DNA of 64,000 bases from QWQI01 sp964608915 (GTDB lineage: Bacteria > Planctomycetota > Planctomycetia > Isosphaerales > Isosphaeraceae), in the NCBI GenBank assembly GCA_964608915.1, contig CAZSQA010000013.1, positions 62,001 through 126,000 on the forward strand. Direction: 5' to 3'. The notes below the pieces were generated by a model that was not told the DNA's origin, made no database searches, and saw only the letters and a list, made by a program, of their open reading frames with translations. Positions within the stretch are counted from its first letter, which is position 1. Each line of letters starts with the position of its first letter. A program made the translations under genes and the position numbers. Positions 47,206-56,533 of the stretch are shown here, piece after piece.

Positions 47206-47607
47206 GTGCTGAATCTCGAACTCGAGGTTTCCGGAATCCTTGGGAAAATTCGCCGTTCGCCGATGCGGCCAAAGCTCCCTGGAGGCTGGAGCATAGCCGA
47301 TGGGGCCATACCGGAAAAGCTGGCAGAACCGATTTCGCGACGAATTCCGAGAGATGCGAGTTTGCGGGCGCTTGACGACGAGCGGTCGATCGAATTAGAA
47401 TGCATGCATGCAATCACTGCTGCCCGAATATGCAGTCCGGTTTTGACAAGATGCATCGATAGGGTAAGTTGGAGATGATTTCGTGCAGGGACTGTGCGCC
47501 GATTCGGGGTAAGCAGGGAGGAGCGTGACGGGTGACCCCTCCGGACTGAGATCCGAACACTTTGACGCCGCCTTGAGTTGCGGCGATAGCCGGGAGTGAC
47601 GATTCCG
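47206..47607. other. divergent intergenic region
   Basis: About 400 bases between divergently read genes. It contains a TGCATGCATGCA palindrome (47401-47412). A weak candidate promoter reads rightward: TTGACA at 47443-47448 and TAAGTT at 47465-47470, 16 bases apart. No gene is seen. Confidence 0.4.
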
Positions 47608-50139
47608 ATGCGTTACCGAGCCTTGCCGAAGTCTGACCGCCTGCCTTTCGATCTCCGTCGTAAAACGCGCCGCTGGCGGGGCGATCTCGAAATTCTCGAC
47701 GAACGGAAACTGCTGACGACTTTCGTCGTCAACGATTACGGCAGCGACCCCCTTCTTCCCGGAACGCTCGCCTGGGCCATCTCCCAGTCGAACGCTTCGA
47801 TCGGCGTCAAAGACACCATCGAATTCGACCTCTCCGGCTTCGGCCCCTATCGCATCGCCCTTTCCCAGGCTCTCCCCGCCATCACTGACGCCGTCGTCAT
47901 CGACGGCTCCAGCCAGCCCGGGTTCAACCCGCTCGATCCCCTGCCCGTCGTCGAAATCTTCGGCGGCTTCATTCCGATTCCCCCGGACTTCTCGCCCGGC
48001 GACGAAGTGGACGGCTTCACGATCGCGACCGGCCTCGGCCTGGGCGCGTCCGAAGGCACCCTGATTCGCGGTCTGGCGATCGGCGGCTTCAACGGTGCGG
48101 GTGTCGTCATCACCGGCTCGCGTGACGTGGCGATCGAAGGTTCGCACATCGGCGTCGACTCCTCGGGTGCCGCGCCGATGTCCGGCATGGGCGAAATGAA
48201 GAACTGCTCGGCCGGTATCATCGCCCGGGATTCCGAGGAAATTCGCATCGGCGGCCTGACCGAAACGCTGAAAAACGTCATTTCCAGCAATGGATCCAAC
48301 GGCATCTCGTTCATCCATGTCACCGGCGGCCTGATCCAGGGGAACCTGATCGGTGTCGATCGCCCGAATCTCGCCCCTTTGGGGAATATGGTCGACGGCA
48401 TCAACCTGACCAATTCCAGCGGTATTCTCGTCGGCGTCGCCACGCCCACGAATCCGAATCCGACACCCCTGCCCCCGGCGGGCGGCGGTTCTTCGGGCGA
48501 GTTCCTCACCTTCCCGGCCGGCGAGAACGTCATCGCGGCCAACGGACGCGACGGCGTCGTCATCTGGGGCCCCGCCACTGCAGGGCTCGTCCCCCCCGCC
48601 GAGCACACCAACCGTGTCCTCAATAACCGCATCGGCCTCGACGATTTCCGTCAGATCGACATGAATGGCAACATTTCGGCCATTCTGTCCCGCGGCAACG
48701 GCGCCAATGGCGTGCTGATCGGCAATAACGCTGACGGCAACCTGGTGCAGCAGAACCTGATCCGCTACAGCGGCGAAAACGGGATCACCGTCGCCTCAGG
48801 CAATTTCAACGCCCTGTTCGCGAACGAGTATTACCTGAACCAGGGGCTCGGGATCGACCTCAACTATGACGGCATCACGGCCAACGACCCGCTGGACGAT
48901 GACCTGGGCGCCAACCAGAACATCAACTTCCCCACGCTTCTGACGGCTCAGTCCGACGCGATTTCGTCGACCGTGACGGGCCAGTACGAAGCGGCCGCCA
49001 ATACGAACTACACGATTCAGGTCTATACGAATCCGTCCGGATTTTCGCCGACCTCCGTGCAGGGCCGCAGCTACCTCGGTTATATCTCCGTGACGACGGA
49101 CTCCAACGGTGTCGCGAACTTCTCGTTCGTCACGACGTATCCGCTGGGAATCGGCGAGAAAGTCACGGCCATCGCCGCCGACACGAACGGCAACACGTCC
49201 GAAATCAGCAGCTTCGTTACGGTGGTCTCCGCCCCGGCCGATATCGCGGTCGCGATCGCGGCCAACCCCGCGACGGTTTCCCTCACCAATTCGACGATCG
49301 TCACGACGACCGTCACCAACGGCTCCACGGCCGTCAGCGGCGTGGTCGCTCAGGTGGTTCTGCCGAACGGGTTCGTGATTCCCCCTGGCGGCATTCAGGT
49401 CTCAGCCGGAACGGTCTCCGTCGCCGGGAATATCGTGACGGTGACTTACGCCGGCGTATTCCAGGCGAATGCGACCGAAACGATCGCGATCACGCTTCAG
49501 GCGACTTCACTGGGCACGTTCACAGTCACTTCGAAGTTGACGCTCGACCAGGACGACACGCAGCCGCTGAACAACGAAGCTTCGACGAACATCGTCGTCG
49601 TGGCTTCGACAGGCACCGGCAGCGGTGGCGGCGGTGGCGGTTCGGGTGGTTCGGGCGGTGGCTCCGGTGGCGGCACGGGCGGCGGCACGGGTGGGGGCAC
49701 GGGCACCACGCAGTTCAATCCGCGCGTCACGACGGTTCGGCGGCTTCGACAGAACGGCCGGCTTCGCGTCGCCGTCACCTACGACATGGCGATGGACGTC
49801 TCCTCCGTCCAGAACGCTTCGAACTATTACTTCGTGGTGCCTGGCCGCGACAACAAGTTCGGCACGGCCGACGACCGCGTCGTCGGGGCGACTTCCGCGG
49901 TTTACGACGCCGCGACGATGACCGTCTACGTGACGCCGTATCAGCCTCACACGATCGCCAACCGGCCGATGCGGATTTCGATCCTCGGCACGACGACGAC
50001 GGCCGTCCGCAACGCCAGCGGCAACGCCCTCGACGGTGCGAACAGCGGTGCGGCATCGAATTATCAGGGCGCTGTGCCCCTGCTGAACGCGGCGACGGTT
50101 CGCAAGACGAGCCTTCCCAAGGGCTTCCGCGGCTTCTGA
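47608..50139 (+). CDS. LEPR-XLL-type surface protein with beta-helix and Ig-like domains
   Basis: An 843-residue secreted or surface protein. It lacks a standard signal peptide and instead has the planctomycete start motif: basic residues, then DLEILDERKLLTTFVV (about 30-45), matching the LEPR-XLL pattern. Residues about 50-420 are right-handed parallel beta-helix-like (VVIDGSSQPGFNP, NNRIGLD, NGANGVLIGNNADGNLVQQNLI). A DUF11/Ig-like region follows (about 545-660, VVSAPADIAVAIAANPATV). Next is a Gly/Ser-rich hinge (49618-49710, GGG repeats), then a final beta domain ending KGFRGF. ATG 47608 is chosen over GTG 47596, which overlaps the GGGAG site. Confidence 0.8.
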   Translation: MRYRALPKSDRLPFDLRRKTRRWRGDLEILDERKLLTTFVVNDYGSDPLLPGTLAWAISQSNASIGVKDTIEFDLSGFGPYRIALSQALPAITDAVVIDGSSQPGFNPLDPLPVVEIFGGFIPIPPDFSPGDEVDGFTIATGLGLGASEGTLIRGLAIGGFNGAGVVITGSRDVAIEGSHIGVDSSGAAPMSGMGEMKNCSAGIIARDSEEIRIGGLTETLKNVISSNGSNGISFIHVTGGLIQGNLIGVDRPNLAPLGNMVDGINLTNSSGILVGVATPTNPNPTPLPPAGGGSSGEFLTFPAGENVIAANGRDGVVIWGPATAGLVPPAEHTNRVLNNRIGLDDFRQIDMNGNISAILSRGNGANGVLIGNNADGNLVQQNLIRYSGENGITVASGNFNALFANEYYLNQGLGIDLNYDGITANDPLDDDLGANQNINFPTLLTAQSDAISSTVTGQYEAAANTNYTIQVYTNPSGFSPTSVQGRSYLGYISVTTDSNGVANFSFVTTYPLGIGEKVTAIAADTNGNTSEISSFVTVVSAPADIAVAIAANPATVSLTNSTIVTTTVTNGSTAVSGVVAQVVLPNGFVIPPGGIQVSAGTVSVAGNIVTVTYAGVFQANATETIAITLQATSLGTFTVTSKLTLDQDDTQPLNNEASTNIVVVASTGTGSGGGGGGSGGSGGGSGGGTGGGTGGGTGTTQFNPRVTTVRRLRQNGRLRVAVTYDMAMDVSSVQNASNYYFVVPGRDNKFGTADDRVVGATSAVYDAATMTVYVTPYQPHTIANRPMRISILGTTTTAVRNASGNALDGANSGAASNYQGAVPLLNAATVRKTSLPKGFRGF
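49618..49710 (+). repeat. low-complexity Gly/Ser/Thr hinge repeat in coding DNA
   Basis: About 93 bases of degenerate GGC/GGT and TCG/ACG codons encode a Gly-rich spacer (GGGSGG and GGGTGGGTGGGT units). It joins two domains of the surface protein and is a possible slippage site. Confidence 0.8.
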
Positions 50140-50172
50140 TCGAACCGCCGCCGACAATTAGGAAACTCAAAC

Positions 50173-50211
50173 GCCCGGCATGGCAGTGCGCTATGCCGGG
50201 CGGCTTTTTTT
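50173..50211 (+). terminator. rho-independent terminator after the surface protein gene
   Basis: Stem GCCCGGCAT (50173-50181) with ATGCCGGGC (50193-50201), 11-base loop, then GG-C and seven or more Ts. It lies 34 bases after the stop. Confidence 0.9.
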
Positions 50212-50446
50212 GAGGCGTGATCGAGCGATTTCCGCCGGTCATCGCCTGTCGAAACCTTTACGAATGTGTGAGACACGGTTGAGTGTGCCGCACGGTTCGG
50301 TTATTTTGTGACACGGCGTACGCAACCGCTGATGCGAAGGATTGCCATCGAATGAGTCAGGCGTCAGGAGTCCGCCGTACCGAGCGTCGTTCGACCCGTA
50401 TCGACGCCGGTCCAAGCCTTGTCCGTGGCAACCGGAGAATCGCACC

Positions 50447-53164
50447 GTGAGTTCGCCCCTGGAAATCGGCAATATGGACAGTTCCGGCGGACTGTCTTGC
50501 CTGGTCCGGAAAGTTCTTCCGTACAAGCTGGCGTTTCTCTGCAGTCTGAGCATCATGATCCTCGAACTGGTGGCCAGCCGCCTGGTGGCACGCCACGTCG
50601 GTTCGAGCCTCGCGGTCTGGACGAGCGTGATCGGCATCATGCTCGCGGGCATCTGCGTGGGCAACGCCCTGGGCGGCCGCCTGGCCGACAAGGCCCCGCC
50701 GCGCCGGCTCGTCGGGCCGCTTCTGGCGATCGCTGCCGCCCTGACGCTCCTGTCGCTGATCATCAACGACATCGCCGGCCCGCCCGTCGCCTCGATCGAG
50801 GCACTGCCCTTCAACGTGCGTGCCGTGATCCTGATCTCGCTCGACTTTCTGATCCCCACGACGATCCTGGGTATGCTCAGCCCCGTCTTCGCGAAAATGG
50901 CCGTCGAAAACACGACGAAGACCGGCTCGGCGATCGGCCTGATCTACTTCCTGGGTGCCGTCGGCTCGATCATCGGAACGTTCGTCGCGGGTTACTATCT
51001 CATCTTCGTCGCGCAGACATCCACGATCGTCGCCCTCGTCGCCGGTCTGCTCGCGGGTCTTTCGCTCATCGTGCCAGGTGGCTTCACGATCATCCGCATC
51101 CTGGCCCTGGCCACGGTCGGTCTGCTTGGCGTGGGTTCCGCGGCCGCCATAGTCCGTCTGCTCGGCGAAGCTCGAGCCGAGTCCACCCTCCTGACGATTT
51201 TAGGGCCGATCGGGGCCGAAGTCGTGAACATCGGCGGCGTGGGCGTATCGATTCCGATGTTGGCCGGTTATCTCGCCTGTCTCGCCCTGGGCGTGACGGG
51301 CATCACCGCCCTGCGGGAAGTGCTGGCCGCTTCGGCGGAAAGCGCCGAGTCGCCCCTGTCGCTGAATTTGCAGGGCGAAGCCGCCGCGGCCCCCAGCGCC
51401 GAAAAGCCCGTGCTGTGGGATCTCGCCCTGCTGAGCTTCGTCGCCAGTCTCGTGTTCATGGCTTACGAAATGGTCGCGGGCCGGCTGGTGACACGGCACC
51501 TCGGTTCGAGCATCTACGGCTGGACGACGGTCATCGGCGTGCTCCTCGGCGGCCTGAGCATCGGCAACTTCATCGGCGGGTGGCTTTCGAACTTCACCAC
51601 GCGCAAGGGTCTGGCCGCGTTCTTTTTCATGCTCGGGTCGATCACGATCCTGACGAGCCTTGTGCTGGAAAGCCCGGCGAACGTGCTTTCGGATAACGTC
51701 CCCTGGTTCGCCGAGCACACGCCCTATCTCTCCGAAGCCGTCATGATGTCCGGCAAGCCCTGGTGGGAACGCGTTCTCCGCGTCGTCTTCTCGAGCTTCT
51801 TTCCCGGGGCGCTGGCTCTGGGCACGATCAGCCCCCTGCTCGCCAAGATCGCCGTGGACCGCTCCGTCGCGTCCGGCAGAATCGGCCAGTCGATCGGCTC
51901 GGTTTACGCCTGGGGCATGGTCGGCTCGATCCTCGGCACGTTCCTCACCGGTTTTTACCTGATCGACATCTTCGGCACGAAGCTCATGCTTCTGCTGCTT
52001 TCGGCCGTGATGGCCTCCTGCGGGGCGATCCTCGGCGGCGTGCTGCAATCGGCATGGGCCGGGTTGCCGCTCGGCTTGTGCGTCATCGCCCTGATGCCGG
52101 GCGACTGGTTCCGCCTGCAATCGCTGCGGCTCGGGCTGACCGAACCGGTCGGCGATCCGAAGACCGAAGACGGTGCCCTGGCCTGGATCGACGAAAGCCA
52201 GTACTACTACATCAAGGTGAACAACGAGCCGGTCGAGGACACCGTCAAGCGGACGATCGTTCTGGACAATCTCATCCACGGCTATTTCATCCTGGGCCGG
52301 CCTGAACGGCTCGACTACGACTACGAACACATTTACGCACTGGTTTCGCGCCGCGTCGCGGAAGCGAAATCCAAAGCCCAGGGCCTGGACAAGGTCGAGA
52401 ACGCACCGCTCAAGACACTGTTCCTCGGCGGCGGGGCCTACACCTTCCCCCGCTACATGCAGAACCTCTACCCCAAAACCGAATGCGACGTGGCCGAAAT
52501 CGACCCGGCCGTGCTGAAAGCCAACCAGGTCGCCCTCGGCCTGCCGGAGAGTTCGACGATCCGCACCACGATCGGCGATGCCCGCCAGTTCGTCCTGAAA
52601 AATCAGGGGAAGGTCAAGTATGACCTGATCTATGGCGACGCCTTCAACGACTTCTCCGTGCCCTGGCACCTCACCACGCGGGAATTCAACGCCAGGCTCG
52701 CCGATCTTCTCACCGACGACGGCGTCTATATGATCAACATCATCGACGTCTACGAGTCGGACAAGGTCGCCACGGAATCGGCACGCAGGAAGAACGGCGA
52801 CGAAGCCGAAGCGCTCGACCGGGCCAGAAGCCGCGGCGGGTTCCTGTCGTCGTGGGTCAAGACCGCGCGCGAAACCTTCCCGCACGTGCAGGTTTACGGC
52901 ACGGAACAGGAAGCCGGCGGCGGCGAACGCGAGACATTCGTGGTCGTGGTTTCCAAAAAGCCGGTCGACCTGGCCGAACTCGGCAAGCGGGCTAGCGATC
53001 CGGCCTTCGAAAACGACGAGGGCGACAAATTCAGCCCCGATCCGTTCTCCGAAGAGAACATGAAGGAACTCGACGTGCGTTCGCAGGGGATCGTCCTCAC
53101 CGACGATTTCGCGCCGGTCGAAAATCTGCTCGCGCCGGTCGCGGCGACCCGGGGCGACGACTGA
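50447..53164 (+). CDS. membrane protein fused to a spermidine synthase-like domain
   Basis: A 905-residue protein. The GTG at 50447 has GGAG 9 bases upstream; the frame stays open to 50342 but is less likely there. Residues 1-560 contain some 14 hydrophobic helices in two similar halves (LVASRLVARHVGSSLAVWTSVIG and MVAGRLVTRHLGSSIYGWTTVIG show the duplication). The C-terminal 300 residues have the aminopropyltransferase fold: LFLGGGAYTFPRYM (nucleotide loop), CDVAEIDPAVLKAN, GDARQFVL and YGDAFNDFSVPWHL. This MFS-like/spermidine synthase fusion is common in bacteria and its substrate is not established. Spermidine synthesis is not proven. Confidence 0.85.
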   Translation: MSSPLEIGNMDSSGGLSCLVRKVLPYKLAFLCSLSIMILELVASRLVARHVGSSLAVWTSVIGIMLAGICVGNALGGRLADKAPPRRLVGPLLAIAAALTLLSLIINDIAGPPVASIEALPFNVRAVILISLDFLIPTTILGMLSPVFAKMAVENTTKTGSAIGLIYFLGAVGSIIGTFVAGYYLIFVAQTSTIVALVAGLLAGLSLIVPGGFTIIRILALATVGLLGVGSAAAIVRLLGEARAESTLLTILGPIGAEVVNIGGVGVSIPMLAGYLACLALGVTGITALREVLAASAESAESPLSLNLQGEAAAAPSAEKPVLWDLALLSFVASLVFMAYEMVAGRLVTRHLGSSIYGWTTVIGVLLGGLSIGNFIGGWLSNFTTRKGLAAFFFMLGSITILTSLVLESPANVLSDNVPWFAEHTPYLSEAVMMSGKPWWERVLRVVFSSFFPGALALGTISPLLAKIAVDRSVASGRIGQSIGSVYAWGMVGSILGTFLTGFYLIDIFGTKLMLLLLSAVMASCGAILGGVLQSAWAGLPLGLCVIALMPGDWFRLQSLRLGLTEPVGDPKTEDGALAWIDESQYYYIKVNNEPVEDTVKRTIVLDNLIHGYFILGRPERLDYDYEHIYALVSRRVAEAKSKAQGLDKVENAPLKTLFLGGGAYTFPRYMQNLYPKTECDVAEIDPAVLKANQVALGLPESSTIRTTIGDARQFVLKNQGKVKYDLIYGDAFNDFSVPWHLTTREFNARLADLLTDDGVYMINIIDVYESDKVATESARRKNGDEAEALDRARSRGGFLSSWVKTARETFPHVQVYGTEQEAGGGERETFVVVVSKKPVDLAELGKRASDPAFENDEGDKFSPDPFSEENMKELDVRSQGIVLTDDFAPVENLLAPVAATRGDD

Positions 53165-53225
53165 CCCGCCGAATTTCACGATTGGCTGGTTCGCGACCTG
53201 AATCCGCTCTTGGAGAATGCCCCGG

Positions 53226-53783
53226 ATGAACCGAAGACAGTGGTTGATGGTGATCGCCCTGCTCGCCGTGTGGATGGGTGTCCTGCGGTACAACCGGTCG
53301 GTCATGATGTCCGGGGCAAGTCTGCCGCCACCGCTGATGGCGGTCTCGGCCAAGCCGGCGCCCGTTTCCACGGGCTGGACGATCCTCGACCCCGCCGGCA
53401 AGCCATTCGACTGGTCGGCGGCGAAGGGCAAGCTGGTGCTCGTCAATGTCTGGGCGACCTGGTGCGGTCCGTGCCGTGCCGAGCTTCCCTCTCTGGCGGC
53501 GCTTTCCAAAAACGAGAAGCTGAAGGACAAGCTGGTCGTCCTGTGCGTTTCTGGCGACGACAGGCCGGAACAGCTGCGAGAGTTTCTCAAACGCAACGCG
53601 CTGGATTTTCCCGCCTATTTCGTGCCCGAATTGCCACCGGAATTCGTGACGGAGGGCATCCCGGCGACCTTTCTGATTTCGCGCGACGGCAAACTGCTGG
53701 CGTCCGACGTCGGTTCGGCCCGCTGGGACGCCCCGGAATTCGTCTCGAAGCTTTCGGAGCTGGCTGAAGCGGCAGGTTCGTAA
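53226..53783 (+). CDS. TlpA-like membrane-anchored thiol-disulfide oxidoreductase
   Basis: A 185-residue protein. An N-terminal TM helix (LMVIALLAVWMGVL) anchors it with the thioredoxin domain outside the cytoplasm. The active site is WCGPC (C80, C83), followed by the usual elements DFPAYFVPELPPEFVTEGIPATFLISRDGK, with the cis-Pro in GIPATF. ATG 53226 is used since GGAG (53212-53215) is only 1 base from ATG 53217. It sits after the spermidine-synthase fusion and before a small membrane protein. It may reduce or oxidise envelope thiols, for example in cytochrome c maturation; the partner is unknown. Confidence 0.88.
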   Translation: MNRRQWLMVIALLAVWMGVLRYNRSVMMSGASLPPPLMAVSAKPAPVSTGWTILDPAGKPFDWSAAKGKLVLVNVWATWCGPCRAELPSLAALSKNEKLKDKLVVLCVSGDDRPEQLREFLKRNALDFPAYFVPELPPEFVTEGIPATFLISRDGKLLASDVGSARWDAPEFVSKLSELAEAAGS

Positions 53784-54111
53784 GCGAAAAAAGCCGCGTT
53801 CGCTCAAGATGTTTTCGCGCCGGTGCGAGCTCGGCGAATTCGTCGATCGCACCAGTTTTTCCGGTAAATCCTTCCGTTCCGAACCGGTTTCGAAAATGCC
53901 GGGCACTCGCTCTTGAAGCCGGGAAGCTGGCTCGAATCGACATTGCCTTTACGAATGGTGAACATCAAGCTATGATTTTATGGAGATCCTGTCTGGTTCG
54001 ATTGGCGGCTGCCACTGATAGATATTGCCCCATCCGCCAGCTTGTGGCATTCGATTCGAACTCCCGCAGTGCGGTTCTTGACCCGTATCCCGCGTCTTCC
54101 CGGTTCATTCC
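53784..54111. other. gene-free stretch
   Basis: About 330 bases between the TlpA-like gene and a small membrane protein gene, somewhat lower in GC near 53940-54010. No gene, strong hairpin or repeat is recognised. Confidence 0.4.
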
Positions 54112-54633
54112 ATGATTTTGGACGTGATTATCGTTCCCGGTGTCGATCCTCCTGAAATTCTCAGGAAGACAATGAATCATTGCCTCGCGGTCGTCGTGAT
54201 CCCGGCCGTGGTCTTCCTCGCTTCTGAGGCTTTGTCGGGGAATTTCTCGGGGTTTCGATCCACGGGGTTCGGCCTCAGGGAAGCTGGCGTTTCCCTTGTC
54301 GCATTCGTCTGTTACGTCGGACAAATGCCCCTAGGATTCTGGATCGATTTCGTCGGTACTCAGAAGATGCGGGATTACATCAACAGAAACGCGCAAATTC
54401 TTGAACGTCAGTTGATGGGTGCCATGGCCCGCCTTTTCCAGCTCTCACAGTTGTCGCGGATTTATCTGGTCGCTTTCGGGACGATTGTGGGCATGGTCGA
54501 TGCTCTCGTCGCACGCTCCCAACTTGGCTTGATCATCTACCTGATCGGCCAGGCCTTGTTGTTTTACCTTCTGCCCTGGCCCTACCGCTGGGACTTCTGG
54601 CAGGCGATCCGGCGCAAGCTCATTCTCGAGTGA
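54112..54633 (+). CDS. small polytopic membrane protein, unknown
   Basis: A 173-residue protein with three or four hydrophobic helices: about 23-42 (CLAVVVIPAVVFLAS), 60-78, 112-130 (IYLVAFGTIVGMVDALVA) and 136-156 (LGLIIYLIGQALLFYLLPW). A charged loop lies between (MRDYINRNAQILERQLMG). Family not recognised. The ribosome binding site is poor. It is followed by lspA after about 270 bases, so it is likely an independent unit. Confidence 0.55.
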   Translation: MILDVIIVPGVDPPEILRKTMNHCLAVVVIPAVVFLASEALSGNFSGFRSTGFGLREAGVSLVAFVCYVGQMPLGFWIDFVGTQKMRDYINRNAQILERQLMGAMARLFQLSQLSRIYLVAFGTIVGMVDALVARSQLGLIIYLIGQALLFYLLPWPYRWDFWQAIRRKLILE

Positions 54634-54900
54634 AGCTTCGGACCACCGCATGCATGCCCTCCGGCCAAGCCCCGGCGCTTCGAAAGAGAAAGACTGGACC
54701 GGACGAGTCGCAAAAGGCCAAGGAAAATTCAGGGCCGAGATCGCCACTGCCCACGAAACGAACACCCGGCGCGAGGGAACTGGCATAGGCACCGGAATCG
54801 GGATCGTGTATTCTCCAGAATGTCCAAATCGTAAACCCGGCGGTTCCAGGCCTGTCGCTCGTGCCGGCAAAGGAAGGCCTGCCACGTCAGAAGGATCGAT

Positions 54901-55443
54901 ATGAATCGGATTCCTCGTCGTCATGTCCTGATTTTTCTCGTCCTGGCACTGGGGGGAACCACGTTCGATCTCTGGACCAAGGCCGCGATCTTCCGGAAGG
55001 TCGGCCCCCCCGGATCCGAATCGGTTTCCGTCATCCCCAATATCGTCGAGCTGCGCACCGCTCATAATACGGGCGCTTTGTGGGGAATGGGTAAGGATGT
55101 CCCTCATTCGAGCCTGATCTTTGCGACACTGAGCATTCTGGCCGTGGTTCTTATCGTGTGGTGGCTGTTCTGGCAGGGCGCCGCGAAAGATTTCTGGCTC
55201 ACGGTGGCACTGGGGCTGATCATGGCCGGTGCGATGGGCAACTGCTACGACAGGCTGGTCTTCGGATACGTCCGGGATTTCGTCTACTTCCACATCGATC
55301 CGATCGGCTTCGAGTGCGCCATCTTCAACTTCGCTGACAACATGCTCGTCGTCGGGGCGGTCATTCTTTCGCTGCTGGCGCTCAAGCCGTTGCCCGAAGC
55401 GGCTGACCGTGAGGAACTTCTGGCAGCTCATCCCTCGGATTGA
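54901..55443 (+). CDS. lspA: lipoprotein signal peptidase (LspA)
   Basis: A 180-residue inner-membrane aspartyl protease that cuts signal peptides from diacylated prolipoproteins. It should mature the lipoproteins predicted in this window. Four TM helices are evident. Family motifs are HNTGALWGM (about 55), GAMGNCYDRLVFGYVRDF with catalytic D126, and FNFADNMLV with D146. Length matches the family (160-180). It is followed by a receiver-like gene after 70 bases. Confidence 0.94.
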   Translation: MNRIPRRHVLIFLVLALGGTTFDLWTKAAIFRKVGPPGSESVSVIPNIVELRTAHNTGALWGMGKDVPHSSLIFATLSILAVVLIVWWLFWQGAAKDFWLTVALGLIMAGAMGNCYDRLVFGYVRDFVYFHIDPIGFECAIFNFADNMLVVGAVILSLLALKPLPEAADREELLAAHPSD

Positions 55444-55513
55444 CCGCGCCGGTTCGCCTGCACCTTCGTTCTCACGTGAACGGCAGCACATCGGAAGTAA
55501 GGATGCTTCGGAC

Positions 55514-56488
55514 ATGTCGCACAAGGAATCACGGACAAAGCCGGTTCGAATCTTCGCGGGCGATCTTTCGGATCGTCTCGTGGCTGCGATCCTCAGCGCG
55601 ATCGACGACGACCCGGCTGCGACCGTCGCATACGACTGGCCTGAAGGCGAGCGCCTGCCCGATGACTTTCCGAACCAGTCGATCACCAATGACGCGCTTC
55701 GTCACATCGTTATTCACCGGCGAAGTCTCGGTCAGGCAGAACTTTCCGTCCTGGCCCAGTTGCGCAGGGCGATCGACCGATCGGACACGAAACCCCGGCT
55801 CGAACTCGTCGCCGGCGACCTCGTACGGTACGCCGATCTTCAAATCGCCGCTCCGCTCGTCGACCGCATCGTGCCTGAGGCTGTCTCTCCCGAAGTCTAT
55901 GCTGCAAAAAGCCTTCAGAGCGAGCCTGGAACTTCGGGCTGCGTTCCCGTAGGGATCCTCACGACGAACCGCCCCCTGGCCGAAACCCTCCGCGAAGCCT
56001 GCGAATCGTTCGGCTACCGGGCGGCCATTTTAAGCGGGTGGTCCGACCCGGCCGTACCACGCCGGGCGCTGCTCGTCTGGGATGTCCCGCTCCTTTCTGA
56101 CCGGTGGGAAGTGCGCCTGCGCGACCAGTCCCGGCTGCGTCCGATCCTGACTCTGCTCGGGCTGGCCGATCGTGGAATCGTCGATCGGGCCCGCGGCGCC
56201 GGCGCCGTCGCCTGTCTGGACTTGCCCTTCGAATTCGAAGATCTTCGCGATACGCTGGCGCGACACGCCGTCATGACCGCCACGCAGGCCCCGGCGATCG
56301 TTCCGCCTCAGCACGTTCGACCCGCCAGCGAAGACCGTCAACCACGAGATTTCGCCCGAAATCTTCGGACGGACGAGGCCCACCGCAACCGGCATGACAC
56401 CGGTTCGCACCTGGGCAAGTTCGAAACTCCCGCCGCGCGCGTCAATTCCGAACGGACAAATCAGGATTTCCGTTCAGGCGGCAGATGA
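55514..56488 (+). CDS. protein with a degenerate response-regulator receiver domain
   Basis: A 324-residue soluble protein. ATG 55514 starts the clearly coding part; the frame is open to 55229 inside lspA but is not used. Residues about 1-130 are of no known family. Residues about 140-250 look like a receiver domain: VGILTTNRPLAETLREACESFGYRAAIL, LLVWDVPLLSDRW (possible phospho-Asp), RPILTLLGLADRG, and GAVACLDLPFEFEDL. The strand-1 acidic pair is lost, and the usual Lys-Pro is replaced by Leu-Pro (LDLPF), so normal phosphotransfer looks unlikely. The C-terminal 70 residues are polar and disordered. It lies between lspA and mfd. Confidence 0.65.
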   Translation: MSHKESRTKPVRIFAGDLSDRLVAAILSAIDDDPAATVAYDWPEGERLPDDFPNQSITNDALRHIVIHRRSLGQAELSVLAQLRRAIDRSDTKPRLELVAGDLVRYADLQIAAPLVDRIVPEAVSPEVYAAKSLQSEPGTSGCVPVGILTTNRPLAETLREACESFGYRAAILSGWSDPAVPRRALLVWDVPLLSDRWEVRLRDQSRLRPILTLLGLADRGIVDRARGAGAVACLDLPFEFEDLRDTLARHAVMTATQAPAIVPPQHVRPASEDRQPRDFARNLRTDEAHRNRHDTGSHLGKFETPAARVNSERTNQDFRSGGR

Positions 56489-56533
56489 TCCACGACGGAG
56501 CATACGCACCAGGGCGTCGGAGAACGATCGCCA

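Noticed and set aside
47395..48606. 403-codon open frame opposite the surface protein
   Set aside because: Antisense shadow with typical Asp/Arg/Gly-rich composition.
49618..49710. Gly-codon repeat considered as a CRISPR-like or satellite array
   Set aside because: It is in frame within a coding region and simply encodes a Gly-rich hinge; there is no spacer-repeat pattern.
51200..53596. 798-codon open frame opposite the spermidine-synthase fusion
   Set aside because: Antisense shadow; no recognisable domain and no start signal.
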